From contig JAFDYX010000030.1 of assembly GCA_018267215.1 (NCBI GenBank), forward strand, positions 25,879-89,878: 64,000 nt of DNA, given 5' to 3'. Under the pieces are notes generated by a model, which worked only from the letters and a program-made list of their open reading frames with translations, made no database searches and was not told the origin of the DNA. Shown here in pieces: positions 1 through 9,279 of the stretch. Each line of letters begins with the position of its first letter. Position 1 is the stretch's first letter. Position numbers and translations under genes: made by a program. The DNA comes from Bacteroidota bacterium. Its GTDB lineage: Bacteria; Bacteroidota; Bacteroidia; Cytophagales; Cyclobacteriaceae.

Positions 1-1
1 A

Positions 2-817
2 GATTTCCCCGACCGGTTTTTTCAAACCGGCATTGCCGAAGCTAACATGATGGGGCTGGCCGCAGGTATGACCATCGGAGGTAAAATACCTTTCACAGGT
101 ACGTTCGCTAATTTTTCTACCGGCCGTGTGTACGACCAAATCCGCCAGTCTATTGCTTACTCAGGAAAGAATGTAAAAATATGCGCCTCGCATGCCGGAG
201 TAACGTTAGGTGAAGATGGTGCCACCCACCAAATATTAGAAGACATCGGCATGATGAAAATGTTGCCGGGCATGACTGTCATTGTTCCGTGCGATTATAA
301 CCAAACCAAAGCGGCCACCATCGCTTTGGCCAACCACATCGGCCCTGCCTACTTGCGTTTCGGCAGGCCCAGTTGGCCCATCTTTACTGCGGCTGATCGT
401 CCGTTTACAATAGGCAAAGCCGACAAAATGATAGAAGGTAAAGATGTAACCATTTTTGCCTGCGGGCATTTAGTATGGAACGCCATTGAAGCCGAAGAAA
501 AATTAGCCGCTCAGGGCATCAGCGCGGAGGTGATCAACGTGCACACCATTAAACCGTTGGATATAGAGACCGTACTGGTATCCGTACAAAAAACAAAATG
601 CGCAGTTACCTGCGAAGAACACCAGATCAACGGTGGCTTGGGCGACAGCATCGCGCAAGTGCTTTCAAGATTTTACCCCGCCCCGGTTGAGATGGTAGGA
701 GTAAACGATACGTTTGGCGAGAGCGGAACGCCCACCCAACTCATGAAAAAATACGGGCTGGGGCCGGAAAATATTATAGAAGCCGCCATGAAGGTGATGA
801 AACGAAAAAAGGCCTGA
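2..817 (+). CDS. Transketolase C-terminal subunit (5' truncated by window edge)
   Basis: This is the pyrimidine-binding plus C-terminal half of a split transketolase, which with a separate N-terminal subunit moves two-carbon ketol units between sugar phosphates using thiamine diphosphate. The reading frame is open from base 2, and residues before the first internal Met (RFFQTGIAEANM) match the conserved entry of the family, so the true start lies upstream of the window and the ATG at 47 is internal. The conserved SHAGVTLGEDGATHQ segment follows, and the transketolase C-terminal domain starts around TIGKADKMIEGKDVTIFACG. The N-terminal subunit gene should lie just upstream, outside the window. 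Confidence 0.92.
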   Translation, partial: DFPDRFFQTGIAEANMMGLAAGMTIGGKIPFTGTFANFSTGRVYDQIRQSIAYSGKNVKICASHAGVTLGEDGATHQILEDIGMMKMLPGMTVIVPCDYNQTKAATIALANHIGPAYLRFGRPSWPIFTAADRPFTIGKADKMIEGKDVTIFACGHLVWNAIEAEEKLAAQGISAEVINVHTIKPLDIETVLVSVQKTKCAVTCEEHQINGGLGDSIAQVLSRFYPAPVEMVGVNDTFGESGTPTQLMKKYGLGPENIIEAAMKVMKRKKA

Positions 818-842
818 TCGGCCTCTGATGTTTACCTGCCCA

Positions 843-876
843 AACAGTAGTGGGTGGTGTTGCCACTCCTACTGTT
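843..876. terminator. Hairpin after the transketolase gene, possible terminator
   Basis: AACAGTAG (843-850) pairs perfectly with CTACTGTT (869-876), and GGGTGG pairs with CCACTC inside it, leaving a TGTTG loop and one bulged T. It lies 26 bases after the stop codon. There is no T-run after it, so it may be a processing or pausing hairpin and not an intrinsic terminator. Confidence 0.4.
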
Positions 877-1035
877 GGATCAGGTTACACAGTTTCAAAC
901 GCTATGGCAATAGGTTTTATCTGTGTTGGGATTTCAAAGTAGAAGGATAGCATTCAATTTTCCTAAGAAAAATATAAAACTTTATTTTTTATATTAATTT
1001 ATGCGTTTTTGACCTAAAATAAGCGTTTTTCCCTA

Positions 1036-1689
1036 ATGGAAGATAATTACAAGCAACGTGGGTTAAGAGATAAACTGGTCAGAAAACTACGACTAAAAGG
1101 CATAACAGACGAAGCCGTTTTGTCAGCCATCGGAAAAGTGCCACGGCACGCCTTTTTTGATAATGCCCTTCTCAGCCACGCCTATGAAGACAAAGCTTTT
1201 CCTATCGGTGAGGGGCAGACCATTTCACAACCCTACACGGTAGCCTTTCAAAGTGAGAAACTCTCGGTAAAGCCGGGAGAAAAAATCTTAGAAGTAGGTA
1301 CGGGATCAGGTTACCAGGCTGCCATCCTGCTGGAAATGGGCGCAAAGGTTTATACTATTGAGTACAATCGAAAATTGTATGAAACCACCAAAGATTTCTT
1401 ACCTATGTTGGGCTACCGTCCCTATTTTTTTTATGGCGATGGCTCCAAAGGGCTTCCGGCCAAAGCGCCTTTTAATAAAATCATCGTTACGGCCGGAGCG
1501 CCCGTAGTACCCCAAGCCCTGCTCGAACAACTGAACGATAACGGAATTTTGATTATTCCGGTGGGCGACCGCGAAACGCAAAAAATGACTAAGCTCACCA
1601 AGAAGGGAAAAAAAATCCTGAAAGAAGAGTATAATCAGTTTGCCTTTGTTCCCCTGTTGGGCGAAAGCGGCTGGGCTCATTCAAAATAA
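1036..1689 (+). CDS. pcm: Protein-L-isoaspartate O-methyltransferase
   Basis: A 217-residue cytosolic SAM-dependent methyltransferase that methylates L-isoaspartyl residues in aged proteins so that they can revert to aspartate. The family signature GEGQTISQPYTVAF is followed by the SAM-binding loop EVGTGSGYQAA, then FNKIIVTAGAP, all in the expected order. The length fits the family (about 210-220 residues). It stands alone: about 220 bases separate it from the gene upstream, and it is followed by the pckG promoter region. Confidence 0.95.
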   Translation: MEDNYKQRGLRDKLVRKLRLKGITDEAVLSAIGKVPRHAFFDNALLSHAYEDKAFPIGEGQTISQPYTVAFQSEKLSVKPGEKILEVGTGSGYQAAILLEMGAKVYTIEYNRKLYETTKDFLPMLGYRPYFFYGDGSKGLPAKAPFNKIIVTAGAPVVPQALLEQLNDNGILIIPVGDRETQKMTKLTKKGKKILKEEYNQFAFVPLLGESGWAHSK

Positions 1690-1802
1690 TTTTTGGTTTA
1701 TTTATTTTCGCAAACTCAATTGCATCTACCATCAGGTATTGCGGAAGCAGATTAGAATGTATCTTCGCAATCGTTTGAACATAATTAATTAGTGCTTTTT
1801 TT

Positions 1803-1810
1803 TATCTTTG
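1803..1810 (+). promoter_or_regulatory. Bacteroidota -7 box TATCTTTG upstream of pckG
   Basis: TATCTTTG is an exact match to the Bacteroidota TAnnTTTG element. It overlaps the upstream in-frame TTG (1808) and ends 18 bases before the ATG at 1829, so transcription would start between them. This decides the start codon of pckG. A TTTG lies at 1774-1777 but the 25-base gap is longer than usual for a -33 element. Confidence 0.55.
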
Positions 1811-1828
1811 GGCACTAATCAAATCCCT

Positions 1829-3679
1829 ATGGTTGCCATCGAAAATCACACCTCTACCTATCCGGTTAATAATACTGAACTAAAAAAATGGGTGAAGCAA
1901 ATCGCCACCCATTGTCAGCCTGACCACGTGCGTTGGTGCGATGGTTCTGAAAAAGAATACAACGATTTATGTAGCCTGCTGGAAAAAAAGGGCACGTTCA
2001 TTCGGCTCAACCCTGAAAAAAGACCCAACAGCTTTGCCTGTTTTTCTGACCCCAGCGATGTAGCTCGTGTAGAAGACCGCACATTTATCTGTAGCCGCAC
2101 CAAAGATGATGCGGGGCCGACCAACAACTGGATTGACCCGCGCGAAATGAAGCAGACCATGAACAAACTGCTGGAAGGATGTATGAAAGGGAGAACAATG
2201 TATGTCATCCCTTTTTGTATGGGGCCGCTGGGTTCTGCCATCTCGCAAATTGGGGTGGAGATTACAGACTCTGAGTATGTAGTAGTCAACATGCACTTAA
2301 TGACCCGCGTGGGAACGAAGGTGGTTAATCAGTTGGGTGCCGAAGGAGAATTTGTAAAAGCTTTGCACACACTGGGCGCACCTCTTTTGCCGGGGCAGAA
2401 AGATGTGAAGTGGCCTTGCAATCCTACCACCAAATATATCGTTCATTTTCCCGAAGAGCGTTCCATTGTTTCGTATGGCTCCGGCTACGGAGGCAATGCA
2501 CTGCTCGGCAAAAAATGTTTTGCCTTGCGCATCGCATCGGTGATGGCCAATGAAGAAGGATGGCTGGCCGAGCACATGCTCATTTTAGGTGTGGAAGATC
2601 CCAACAAAGAAAAAACGTATGTGGCTGCCGCCTTCCCCAGTGCCTGCGGTAAGACCAACTTCGCCATGTTGATTCCTCCCAAAGAAATTAAAGGATGGAA
2701 GGTAACTACCGTAGGCGATGATATTGCCTGGATTAAACCCGGCAAAGACGGGCGGCTGCACGCCATTAACCCCGAAGCTGGATATTTTGGTGTTGCCCCC
2801 GGCACCAATACCAAGAGCAACCCCAACGCCATGAAGACCATCGAGAAGAATACGATCTTCACCAACGTGGCAGTTACCGATGATGGAGATGTGTGGTGGG
2901 AAGGCATGACAAAAGAAGTTCCTAAAAACCTGACCGATTGGCGAGGGCAAAAATATGATCCGTCTTCCGGAAAACCGGCTGCGCACCCCAACGCCCGTTT
3001 CACAGCTCCCGCTTCACAGTGCCCCAGCATTGACAGCGATTGGGAAAACCCCAACGGTGTGCCCATCAGTGCATTTATTTTTGGCGGACGTAGAAGCAAT
3101 ACGATCCCGCTTATTTACCAAGCGCATAACTGGAACTATGGCGTATATCTGGCGGCCACGATGGGCTCTGAAACCACCGCTGCTGCTTTTGGCGAACTGG
3201 GCAAAGTCAGGCGCGATCCTTTTGCCATGCTGCCCTTCTGTGGCTACCACATGGGCGATTACTTTAATCACTGGCTGCAGTTCGGCCGCGACATACCTAA
3301 TCCTCCCCGCATTTTTGGTGTCAACTGGTTTCGGAAAGATGAGAAAGGAAATTTTGCGTGGCCCGGTTTTGGCGACAACATGCGCGTGCTGAAATGGGTG
3401 GTGCAAAAAGTGCACGGTAAATCGAATGCAGTGGAAAGCCCCATCGGCTGGATGCCGCACTATGAAGATATAGACTGGGCCGGCATGGATTTTACTCCTC
3501 AGCAATTTGATCAGGTGATGTTGATTGATCGGGAAGAATGGAAAGCTGAATTGTTATCGCACGCAGAACTTTTCGGGCGCATGTACGACAAGCTGCCCAA
3601 AGAATTTTTGTTCATGCGCGAACTTCTGCTTTCCAGTTTATGGCGCTCTCCGGAGAAATGGAGTGTAGAGCAGGAGTAA
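1829..3679 (+). CDS. pckG: Phosphoenolpyruvate carboxykinase (GTP)
   Basis: Converts oxaloacetate and GTP to phosphoenolpyruvate, CO2 and GDP, the first step of gluconeogenesis. The GTP-type kinase loop with its reactive cysteine, [12 protein letters not shown], lies at about residues 272-283 counted from the ATG. The family segments [10 protein letters not shown] and [11 protein letters not shown] are also present. The start is placed at ATG 1829 and not at the in-frame TTG 1808, because the latter overlaps the -7 promoter box; this gives 616 residues, normal for the family. Monocistronic by position, followed by the POT transporter gene 67 bases on. Confidence 0.96.
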   Translation: MVAIENHTSTYPVNNTELKKWVKQIATHCQPDHVRWCDGSEKEYNDLCSLLEKKGTFIRLNPEKRPNSFACFSDPSDVARVEDRTFICSRTKDDAGPTNNWIDPREMKQTMNKLLEGCMKGRTMYVIPFCMGPLGSAISQIGVEITDSEYVVVNMHLMTRVGTKVVNQLGAEGEFVKALHTLGAPLLPGQKDVKWPCNPTTKYIVHFPEERSIVSYGSGYGGNALLGKKCFALRIASVMANEEGWLAEHMLILGVEDPNKEKTYVAAAFPSACGKTNFAMLIPPKEIKGWKVTTVGDDIAWIKPGKDGRLHAINPEAGYFGVAPGTNTKSNPNAMKTIEKNTIFTNVAVTDDGDVWWEGMTKEVPKNLTDWRGQKYDPSSGKPAAHPNARFTAPASQCPSIDSDWENPNGVPISAFIFGGRRSNTIPLIYQAHNWNYGVYLAATMGSETTAAAFGELGKVRRDPFAMLPFCGYHMGDYFNHWLQFGRDIPNPPRIFGVNWFRKDEKGNFAWPGFGDNMRVLKWVVQKVHGKSNAVESPIGWMPHYEDIDWAGMDFTPQQFDQVMLIDREEWKAELLSHAELFGRMYDKLPKEFLFMRELLLSSLWRSPEKWSVEQE

Positions 3680-3746
3680 AATCCCGATTGCTTAAATCAA
3701 TTAATCCCTCTACTTTGTAGGTCGTTAAACTAACCTACTCCGTTCA

Positions 3747-4997
3747 ATGACCTTGAACCAACGCCTCGCAGAAATCCGAAACGGATTTACTTCAACTTTT
3801 TGGATTGCCAATACGCTCGAACTTTTTGAGCGTTTGGCATTTTATGGTTCAAAAGCAGTTCTGGCTTATTACTTAGCCAATAAAGTAGGGCTGCATGACG
3901 AAGCCGCTACCATCACCGGCTGGTTTTCTACTTTGGTTTATGCCTTGCCCATTGTAGCAGGTGTTTTTGTAGATCGTTACGGATTTAAAAAAACACTGAT
4001 GACTTGCTTTGCCATCTTTGCCATCGGATACTTCAGCATTGGTCTTGCCGGATTAGAATGGGGCTCGTCCATCACTCAACTAATCGGTGTACGGAATTAT
4101 GTGATCATTGCTATTGTGCTGACAGCCGTGGGCGGATCGCTCATCAAACCTTGCATCGTGGGCACGGTAGCAAAAACTTCTACACAGGAAGCCAAACCGC
4201 TTGGGTTTTCAATCTACTACACGCTGGTAAACCTGGGCGGTGCATTGGGGCCGATTGTTGCATTGAACATCAGAAAAGAATGGGGCATTGAATACGTACT
4301 GATCATGTCGGCAGTTACCTCGGCCTGCCTCTTCATCGGCACATTTTTATTCTATCAAGAAATAGACAACAGCGATGATGAGAAGCGCACCTTCGGAAAA
4401 ATATTTGGAGACATGGTGCTTGTTTTTAAAAACTTCAAGTTCCTCAGTTTCCTGATTATCTTCTCCATCTTCTGGCTGATGTTCTGGCAGATATTTTATC
4501 TTCTTCCGTTTTATGCTACCGAAGTATTGCACTATGAAAATTTTGAGATACTCGAATCGCTCGATGCCATGGCTGTTATCATCATGACCGTGCCCATGGG
4601 TGCTTTGTTAAAAAACTACAAACCTATCTACCCCATGGTTTTCGGTTTTGTGCTGGCCAGTATGGCGTGGTTTGTTGTGGGGCTGATGGGGACAGCTACA
4701 TTTGTAGTCGTGGGCGCTATACTCTTTGGTGTGGCCGATGCCACCCAAACTCCCCGCTTCTATGATTACGTCAGTTCACTCGCACCGAAGCATCAGGTAG
4801 GAACATTTATGGGCTTTGCCTTTTTGCCGGTGGCCATCGGCTCGTTATTAGCCGGGTACTTGGCCGATTGGTTGAGGATTCATTTCATGAATACCAATCC
4901 TTCTTTATGCTGGTATGTGCTGGCCGCATTGGGCGTGGGTGGCACTTTGTTAATTCTTGTTCATCATTTTGTGTATTCGCGATCCGTTCAAAAATAA
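3747..4997 (+). CDS. POT-type peptide/MFS transporter
   Basis: A 416-residue inner-membrane major facilitator with about 12 hydrophobic segments. The N-terminal segment carries ELFERLAFYG, which fits the ExxER proton-coupling motif of proton-dependent oligopeptide transporters, and a DRYGFKKT loop resembles the MFS A-motif between helices 2 and 3. It is shorter than classical POT proteins (about 450-500). The next gene, an OPT-family transporter, begins 10 bases after its stop, so the two are probably co-transcribed and both suggest uptake of small peptides. The substrate is not proven; other MFS solutes are possible. Confidence 0.8.
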   Translation: MTLNQRLAEIRNGFTSTFWIANTLELFERLAFYGSKAVLAYYLANKVGLHDEAATITGWFSTLVYALPIVAGVFVDRYGFKKTLMTCFAIFAIGYFSIGLAGLEWGSSITQLIGVRNYVIIAIVLTAVGGSLIKPCIVGTVAKTSTQEAKPLGFSIYYTLVNLGGALGPIVALNIRKEWGIEYVLIMSAVTSACLFIGTFLFYQEIDNSDDEKRTFGKIFGDMVLVFKNFKFLSFLIIFSIFWLMFWQIFYLLPFYATEVLHYENFEILESLDAMAVIIMTVPMGALLKNYKPIYPMVFGFVLASMAWFVVGLMGTATFVVVGAILFGVADATQTPRFYDYVSSLAPKHQVGTFMGFAFLPVAIGSLLAGYLADWLRIHFMNTNPSLCWYVLAALGVGGTLLILVHHFVYSRSVQK

Positions 4998-5007
4998 AAA
5001 ACTTAAC

Positions 5008-7038
5008 ATGTCTAACCCATTTAAACCTTATGTGTCGGCAGAGCAAAACGTAGCCGAGCTGACGGTAAAATCTATTCTGCTCGGATGTTTTTTTGGAATT
5101 GTCTTTGGTTGCTCTACCACGTACCTCGCCATCAAAGCAGGGCTTACCGTTACGGCATCCATACCCATTGCTGTGATCGCCATTACGCTGGGGCGAAAAC
5201 TGCTGAAGACCACCATTCTTGAAAACAACATCATCCAAACCACCGGTTCTGCGGGCGAATCTATTGCAGCAGGTGTGGCTTTTACCTTGCCGGGATTTTT
5301 GTTTTTGTCTGCCGATGAAGCCGGAGTCATTCACAGCGAAGAATACTTCAACTACTTTACCATTTTTTCTTTGGCGGCATTGGGCGGCATGCTGGGCACG
5401 ATGATGATGATACCCCTGCGGAGATCGCTGATTGTAAAAGAACACGGCACACTTCCTTACCCCGAAGGAACGGCCTGTGCTTCTGTGCTGCAAGCCGGAG
5501 AAAAAGGCGGTGTGTTTGCCCAGACTGCTTTTATCGGTATGGGTGTAGCCTTTGCTTACGCCATGTTGCAAAAAGTATTTCATGTCATTGCCGAAACACC
5601 CGCATTCGTTACGCGGCAAGTAAATAAGTTTTGGCCATCGGCTACCATCAATGGTGAAATTACTCCCGAGTACTTAGGGGTGGGCTACATCATCGGGCCA
5701 AAGATTTCGGGCGTGTTGGTGGCCGGCTCCGTGCTGGCGTGGTGGGCTATCATTCCGTTGTTGGCCACACTGGTTCCCTTTGAAAACGTAGCGCACCAGT
5801 TGGTAACACTCGGCTACTTAAAAGATATTTCGACAGCCGGAGGCCGCGGTAACTGGGATCCTCTCACAAAAACATTTGCCAATCCGGCTACAGCTTTATA
5901 CTTCGCCTACATCCGCCAGATCGGGGCGGGTGCAGTGGCGGCAGGCGGATTCATCACTCTACTCAAAACCATTCCCACCATCGTCAGTTCTTTTCGTGAA
6001 AGCATGGGGTCGCTGAAGGAAAAGGGAGAAACGGGTGTATCACGTACGGAGAAAGATTTATCTTTTAAAGTGGTCATCATCGGAAGTTTATTGCTGGTAC
6101 TCATCATCTCTGTACTTCCCAAAATCCCTGGCGACAATATTATTCAAAAAGCATTGCTTGGAGTTCTCGTCATTATCTTCGGGTTCTTCTTTGTAACGGT
6201 GGCGAGCCGCATTGTGGGGTTGGTGGGAACAAGCAACAGCCCCATCAGCGGTATGACCATTGCCACGCTGATGGGCACCTGCCTGATTTTTACTTCCGTG
6301 GGATGGAGCGGGCGGGTGTACGAACCCATGGCGCTGGTAGTAGGCGGCATTATTTGTATCGCGGCAGCTAATGCGGGCGGCACATCGCAAGATTTAAAGA
6401 CCGGCTATTTAGTGGGCGCCACACCCCGGCATCAGCAAATTGCTCTTTTTATTGGCGCATTGGTTTCGTCTGTCGCGATCGGGGTGATCATCAAAATTTT
6501 AGATATCCCGACAAAAGACCTGATTGACCAAGGTTTTACCCATGCCATCGGAAGTACAAAGTACCCGGCTCCACAAGCCACACTTATGGCCACTTTAACG
6601 AAAGGTATTTTATCTTTTAACCTCGACTGGCAGTATGTAATGGTGGGTGTTTTTATTGCCATCATGATTGAATTGTGCGGCATCAAAGCACTGGCATTTG
6701 CTATTGGTCTTTATCTGCCGTTGGCCACAACGCTCCCTATTTTTATTGGCGGTGCTTTGAAAGGGGTGATTGACTGGCGTGCCGAAAGAAAAAATGAGAA
6801 GAAAGATGAAGACGACCTGAGCCGAGGAAATTTATTTGCTACGGGGCTTATTGCCGGTGGTGCTATTTCGGGTGTGGTCGTAGCGGTGCTGTCGGTGTTT
6901 TATTATGAAGCTCTGCAATCCATCAGCCTGGAACATTCGCTTTCTTCCATCATGGGAGAAAATGGCTACATGATTTTTGGAACTCTCTGCTTTTTTGCGA
7001 TGGCCGCTATTCTAACAAGAACCGCTACAAAAAAATAA
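5008..7038 (+). CDS. OPT family oligopeptide transporter
   Basis: A large inner-membrane protein of the oligopeptide transporter family, with many membrane segments and the features of bacterial OPTs: FGCSTTYLAIKAGLTVTASI near the N terminus, then ENNIIQTTGSAGESIAAG and LPYPEGTACASVLQAGE. The ATG at 5008 is chosen over an upstream in-frame ATG at 4957, because the latter lies inside the preceding transporter gene and adds 17 residues not expected in the family; the result is 676 residues. Bacterial members carry peptides or metal-chelate complexes; the adjacent POT gene favours peptides. Confidence 0.9.
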   Translation: MSNPFKPYVSAEQNVAELTVKSILLGCFFGIVFGCSTTYLAIKAGLTVTASIPIAVIAITLGRKLLKTTILENNIIQTTGSAGESIAAGVAFTLPGFLFLSADEAGVIHSEEYFNYFTIFSLAALGGMLGTMMMIPLRRSLIVKEHGTLPYPEGTACASVLQAGEKGGVFAQTAFIGMGVAFAYAMLQKVFHVIAETPAFVTRQVNKFWPSATINGEITPEYLGVGYIIGPKISGVLVAGSVLAWWAIIPLLATLVPFENVAHQLVTLGYLKDISTAGGRGNWDPLTKTFANPATALYFAYIRQIGAGAVAAGGFITLLKTIPTIVSSFRESMGSLKEKGETGVSRTEKDLSFKVVIIGSLLLVLIISVLPKIPGDNIIQKALLGVLVIIFGFFFVTVASRIVGLVGTSNSPISGMTIATLMGTCLIFTSVGWSGRVYEPMALVVGGIICIAAANAGGTSQDLKTGYLVGATPRHQQIALFIGALVSSVAIGVIIKILDIPTKDLIDQGFTHAIGSTKYPAPQATLMATLTKGILSFNLDWQYVMVGVFIAIMIELCGIKALAFAIGLYLPLATTLPIFIGGALKGVIDWRAERKNEKKDEDDLSRGNLFATGLIAGGAISGVVVAVLSVFYYEALQSISLEHSLSSIMGENGYMIFGTLCFFAMAAILTRTATKK

Positions 7039-7074
7039 AAGCAAGAAGGCCGCTATCATTTTCATTTTCTGTTC

Positions 7075-7278
7075 TCAAAGAAAATGTCTGACCAGAAAAT
7101 AGATGATGGCAGCCAAAAATACGATGATGGAAATTTTATTGATTCCGTGCATCATCCGAATGTTAATGTTAATAGGACGGCCGGCATCTTTCTTCCTGAA
7201 GAAATACCCTCCTACTTCACCCAGTGAAAAAAATTCTTTGGCCGTTAATTTTTTGTTTTCGTTCAATTCCTTTTCCAT
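7075..7278 (-). CDS. Small single-span membrane protein of unknown function
   Basis: A 67-residue protein: a charged N-terminal stretch (ELNENKKLTAKEF), a conserved-looking centre FFSLGEVGGYFFRKKD, then one hydrophobic C-terminal segment (ISIIVFLAAIIYFLV). From memory it resembles a small Bacteroidota family of uncharacterised proteins (possibly DUF6728), but I cannot confirm the family. Its start lies 1 base after the stop of ispG on the same strand, so it is probably the last gene of an ispG transcript. Confidence 0.7.
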   Translation of the reverse strand: MEKELNENKKLTAKEFFSLGEVGGYFFRKKDAGRPININIRMMHGINKISIIVFLAAIIYFLVRHFL

Positions 7279-7279
7279 G

Positions 7280-9241
7280 TTATTCTACTTTAATTGATTC
7301 TTGTACTTCTATCCAATTGTTATCTTCTTTGATTAAGTCAATCAGTTGATCTACTGCCCGTTCTGCCGGCACGTTTCTTTTCACCACTTCTTTGCCTCGG
7401 TATAACGTAATGCGCCCGGGGCCTGAGCCCACATAGCCGTAGTCTGCATCGGCCATTTCGCCCGGGCCATTTACAATGCAGCCCATGATGCCGATCTTCA
7501 CGCCTTTCAGGTGGCTGGTACGCGCCCGTATTTTGGCGGTGGTTTCTTGCAGATCGAATAGCGTGCGACCACAAGATGGGCAAGAGATATATTCCGTTTT
7601 AGAAATGCGTGTGCGTGTGGCCTGCAGAATATTAAAGGCTGTTTCATTCACTGCTTTACGCGAAATATTTTTTGCTTTCAAAAAAACTCCGTCTCCCAAT
7701 CCATCTATCAGTAATCCGCCTACATCGGTGGCAGCATAAAGTTGAAATTTTTCTACTGACAGTGGTTCATAATTTCTTTCAATCACCACGGGCATATTGC
7801 ACCCATGGGCAAGCAACTCAACAAACAGCCTGCGGAGTTCCGGCATGGCATGATCGTTTTCAGTATGTGCAATTACCACGGCTGTGGGGTCGCTCTTTAA
7901 TTTTGTTATCAGCAGTTGCGAAATTTCCTTCAGTGAGGCACGCACAAAATTTAATGCCTCTGATTTATTCGCAGCCTCAAGATATTCGGAAACGGTCAAT
8001 AGCGGGTATATCCCCTTTTTTGTTTTTTCATTTTTCCATTGCTGGAAATTTCTTATCACGCCCAGCGTACCGGGGATTTCAAAATCAATTGCATGATCGC
8101 CTGTATAAATATAATCGCAGGCGATGTCGGCTATGTTCCACTTATCCAACGGCACCGAGTAATGATAACCCAACGTAAACAAGGCTGCCGGAGAAATGTT
8201 TTCCTGTTCCGATATATCAGCTATCACACGGGGCACCTGATGGCCGCCCATATTCATCACCTCGTGTGTGGTGCGTCTGGTGTATGTAAATGGATCAACC
8301 GGATAGTTATTAATTTCTGGAATGGGGTACGAAACTCGCCTATGCACATACCGGTCGGCCAGTTCTTTCGCTACGGGCACTTCGGCTTCGGGTTCTTCCG
8401 TCAGCGAAACGCGAATAGTATCGCCCAGCCCATCTTCCAACAATGTGCCGATGCCCACGGATGACTTGATGCGTCCGTCTTCACCATCTCCTGCTTCCGT
8501 TACGCCTAAATGCAACGGATACGGTTTAAATTTTTCTTCATCCAACTTGTGCACCAACAGCCGGTAGGCTTGTATCATCACCTGCGGATTGCTGGCTTTC
8601 ATGGAAAGCGTGATATTATAAAAGTGCTGGTCTTCGCAGATGCGCAAAAATTCGAGTGCGCTCTCTACCATCCCTAACGGAGTGTCTCCATACCGGCTCA
8701 TGATGCGATCGGATAAGGAGCCGTGGTTCGTACCGATACGCATGGCTGTGCCATACTCTTTGCAGATTTTTACCAACGGTGTAAACTTCTGCCTGATGCG
8801 GTCGAGTTCGGCATGATACGATGTGTCTGTATAATCAATCTCTTCAAATCTTTTTTTGTCGGCATAGTTGCCGGGGTTGATCCGCACTTTTTCCACCAAC
8901 CGTGCCGCCAACTCTGCGGCATTGGGTGTAAAATGAATGTCGGCTACCAGCGGAACAGAGTATCCGCGCCTGCGCAATTCTTTCTTTATCTCTTGCAGGT
9001 TTTGTGCCTCCTTCATGCTGGGTGCGGTGATGCGCACATACTCGCAGCCGGCCTGCACCATGCGGATGGTTTGCTCCACAGACCCCAGCGTATCCATGGT
9101 GTCAACGGTAGTCATAGACTGAATGCGGATAGGGTTCTTGCCGCCCATGGGTACTTCGCCCACCTTCACTTCTATCGTTTGCCTGCGGCTATACTCTGTC
9201 AGACTATTGCAATATTTTTTCAGGTTATTCAGACTTGTCAC
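7280..9241 (-). CDS. ispG: 4-hydroxy-3-methylbut-2-enyl diphosphate synthase, long form
   Basis: Cytosolic [4Fe-4S] enzyme of the MEP isoprenoid pathway converting methylerythritol cyclodiphosphate to HMBPP. The N-terminal barrel starts at RRQTIEVKVGEVPMGG; the C-terminal cluster domain has CPSCGRT and GCIVNGPGE, supplying the cysteine ligands. The protein is about 650 residues, against about 370 in E. coli, because of the central insert domain seen in Bacteroidota, Chlamydiae and plants. The start is set at GTG 9241: a longer frame reaches 9301 but runs into recQ and through the promoter box at 9259-9266. It supplies precursors for menaquinone, whose biosynthetic genes lie at 55-63 kb. Confidence 0.93.
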   Translation of the reverse strand: MTSLNNLKKYCNSLTEYSRRQTIEVKVGEVPMGGKNPIRIQSMTTVDTMDTLGSVEQTIRMVQAGCEYVRITAPSMKEAQNLQEIKKELRRRGYSVPLVADIHFTPNAAELAARLVEKVRINPGNYADKKRFEEIDYTDTSYHAELDRIRQKFTPLVKICKEYGTAMRIGTNHGSLSDRIMSRYGDTPLGMVESALEFLRICEDQHFYNITLSMKASNPQVMIQAYRLLVHKLDEEKFKPYPLHLGVTEAGDGEDGRIKSSVGIGTLLEDGLGDTIRVSLTEEPEAEVPVAKELADRYVHRRVSYPIPEINNYPVDPFTYTRRTTHEVMNMGGHQVPRVIADISEQENISPAALFTLGYHYSVPLDKWNIADIACDYIYTGDHAIDFEIPGTLGVIRNFQQWKNEKTKKGIYPLLTVSEYLEAANKSEALNFVRASLKEISQLLITKLKSDPTAVVIAHTENDHAMPELRRLFVELLAHGCNMPVVIERNYEPLSVEKFQLYAATDVGGLLIDGLGDGVFLKAKNISRKAVNETAFNILQATRTRISKTEYISCPSCGRTLFDLQETTAKIRARTSHLKGVKIGIMGCIVNGPGEMADADYGYVGSGPGRITLYRGKEVVKRNVPAERAVDQLIDLIKEDNNWIEVQESIKVE

Positions 9242-9258
9242 AACTGTATTTTGTATGG

Positions 9259-9266
9259 CAAAGATA
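9259..9266 (-). promoter_or_regulatory. Bacteroidota -7 box TATCTTTG upstream of ispG
   Basis: Read on the minus strand this is TATCTTTG, an exact TAnnTTTG match, ending 17 bases before the proposed GTG start at 9241. It lies in the short gap between recQ and ispG, so ispG has its own promoter and a short leader. Confidence 0.5.
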
Positions 9267-9279
9267 AGAGTAAATCGTT

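Noticed and set aside
2485-3099. 204-codon minus-strand frame inside pckG
   Set aside because: Lies wholly within a well-conserved gene on the opposite strand and resembles no protein; an antisense shadow.
4885-5619. 244-codon minus-strand frame across the two transporter genes
   Set aside because: Antisense to two clear membrane-protein genes, with an atypical His/Gln/Arg-rich composition.
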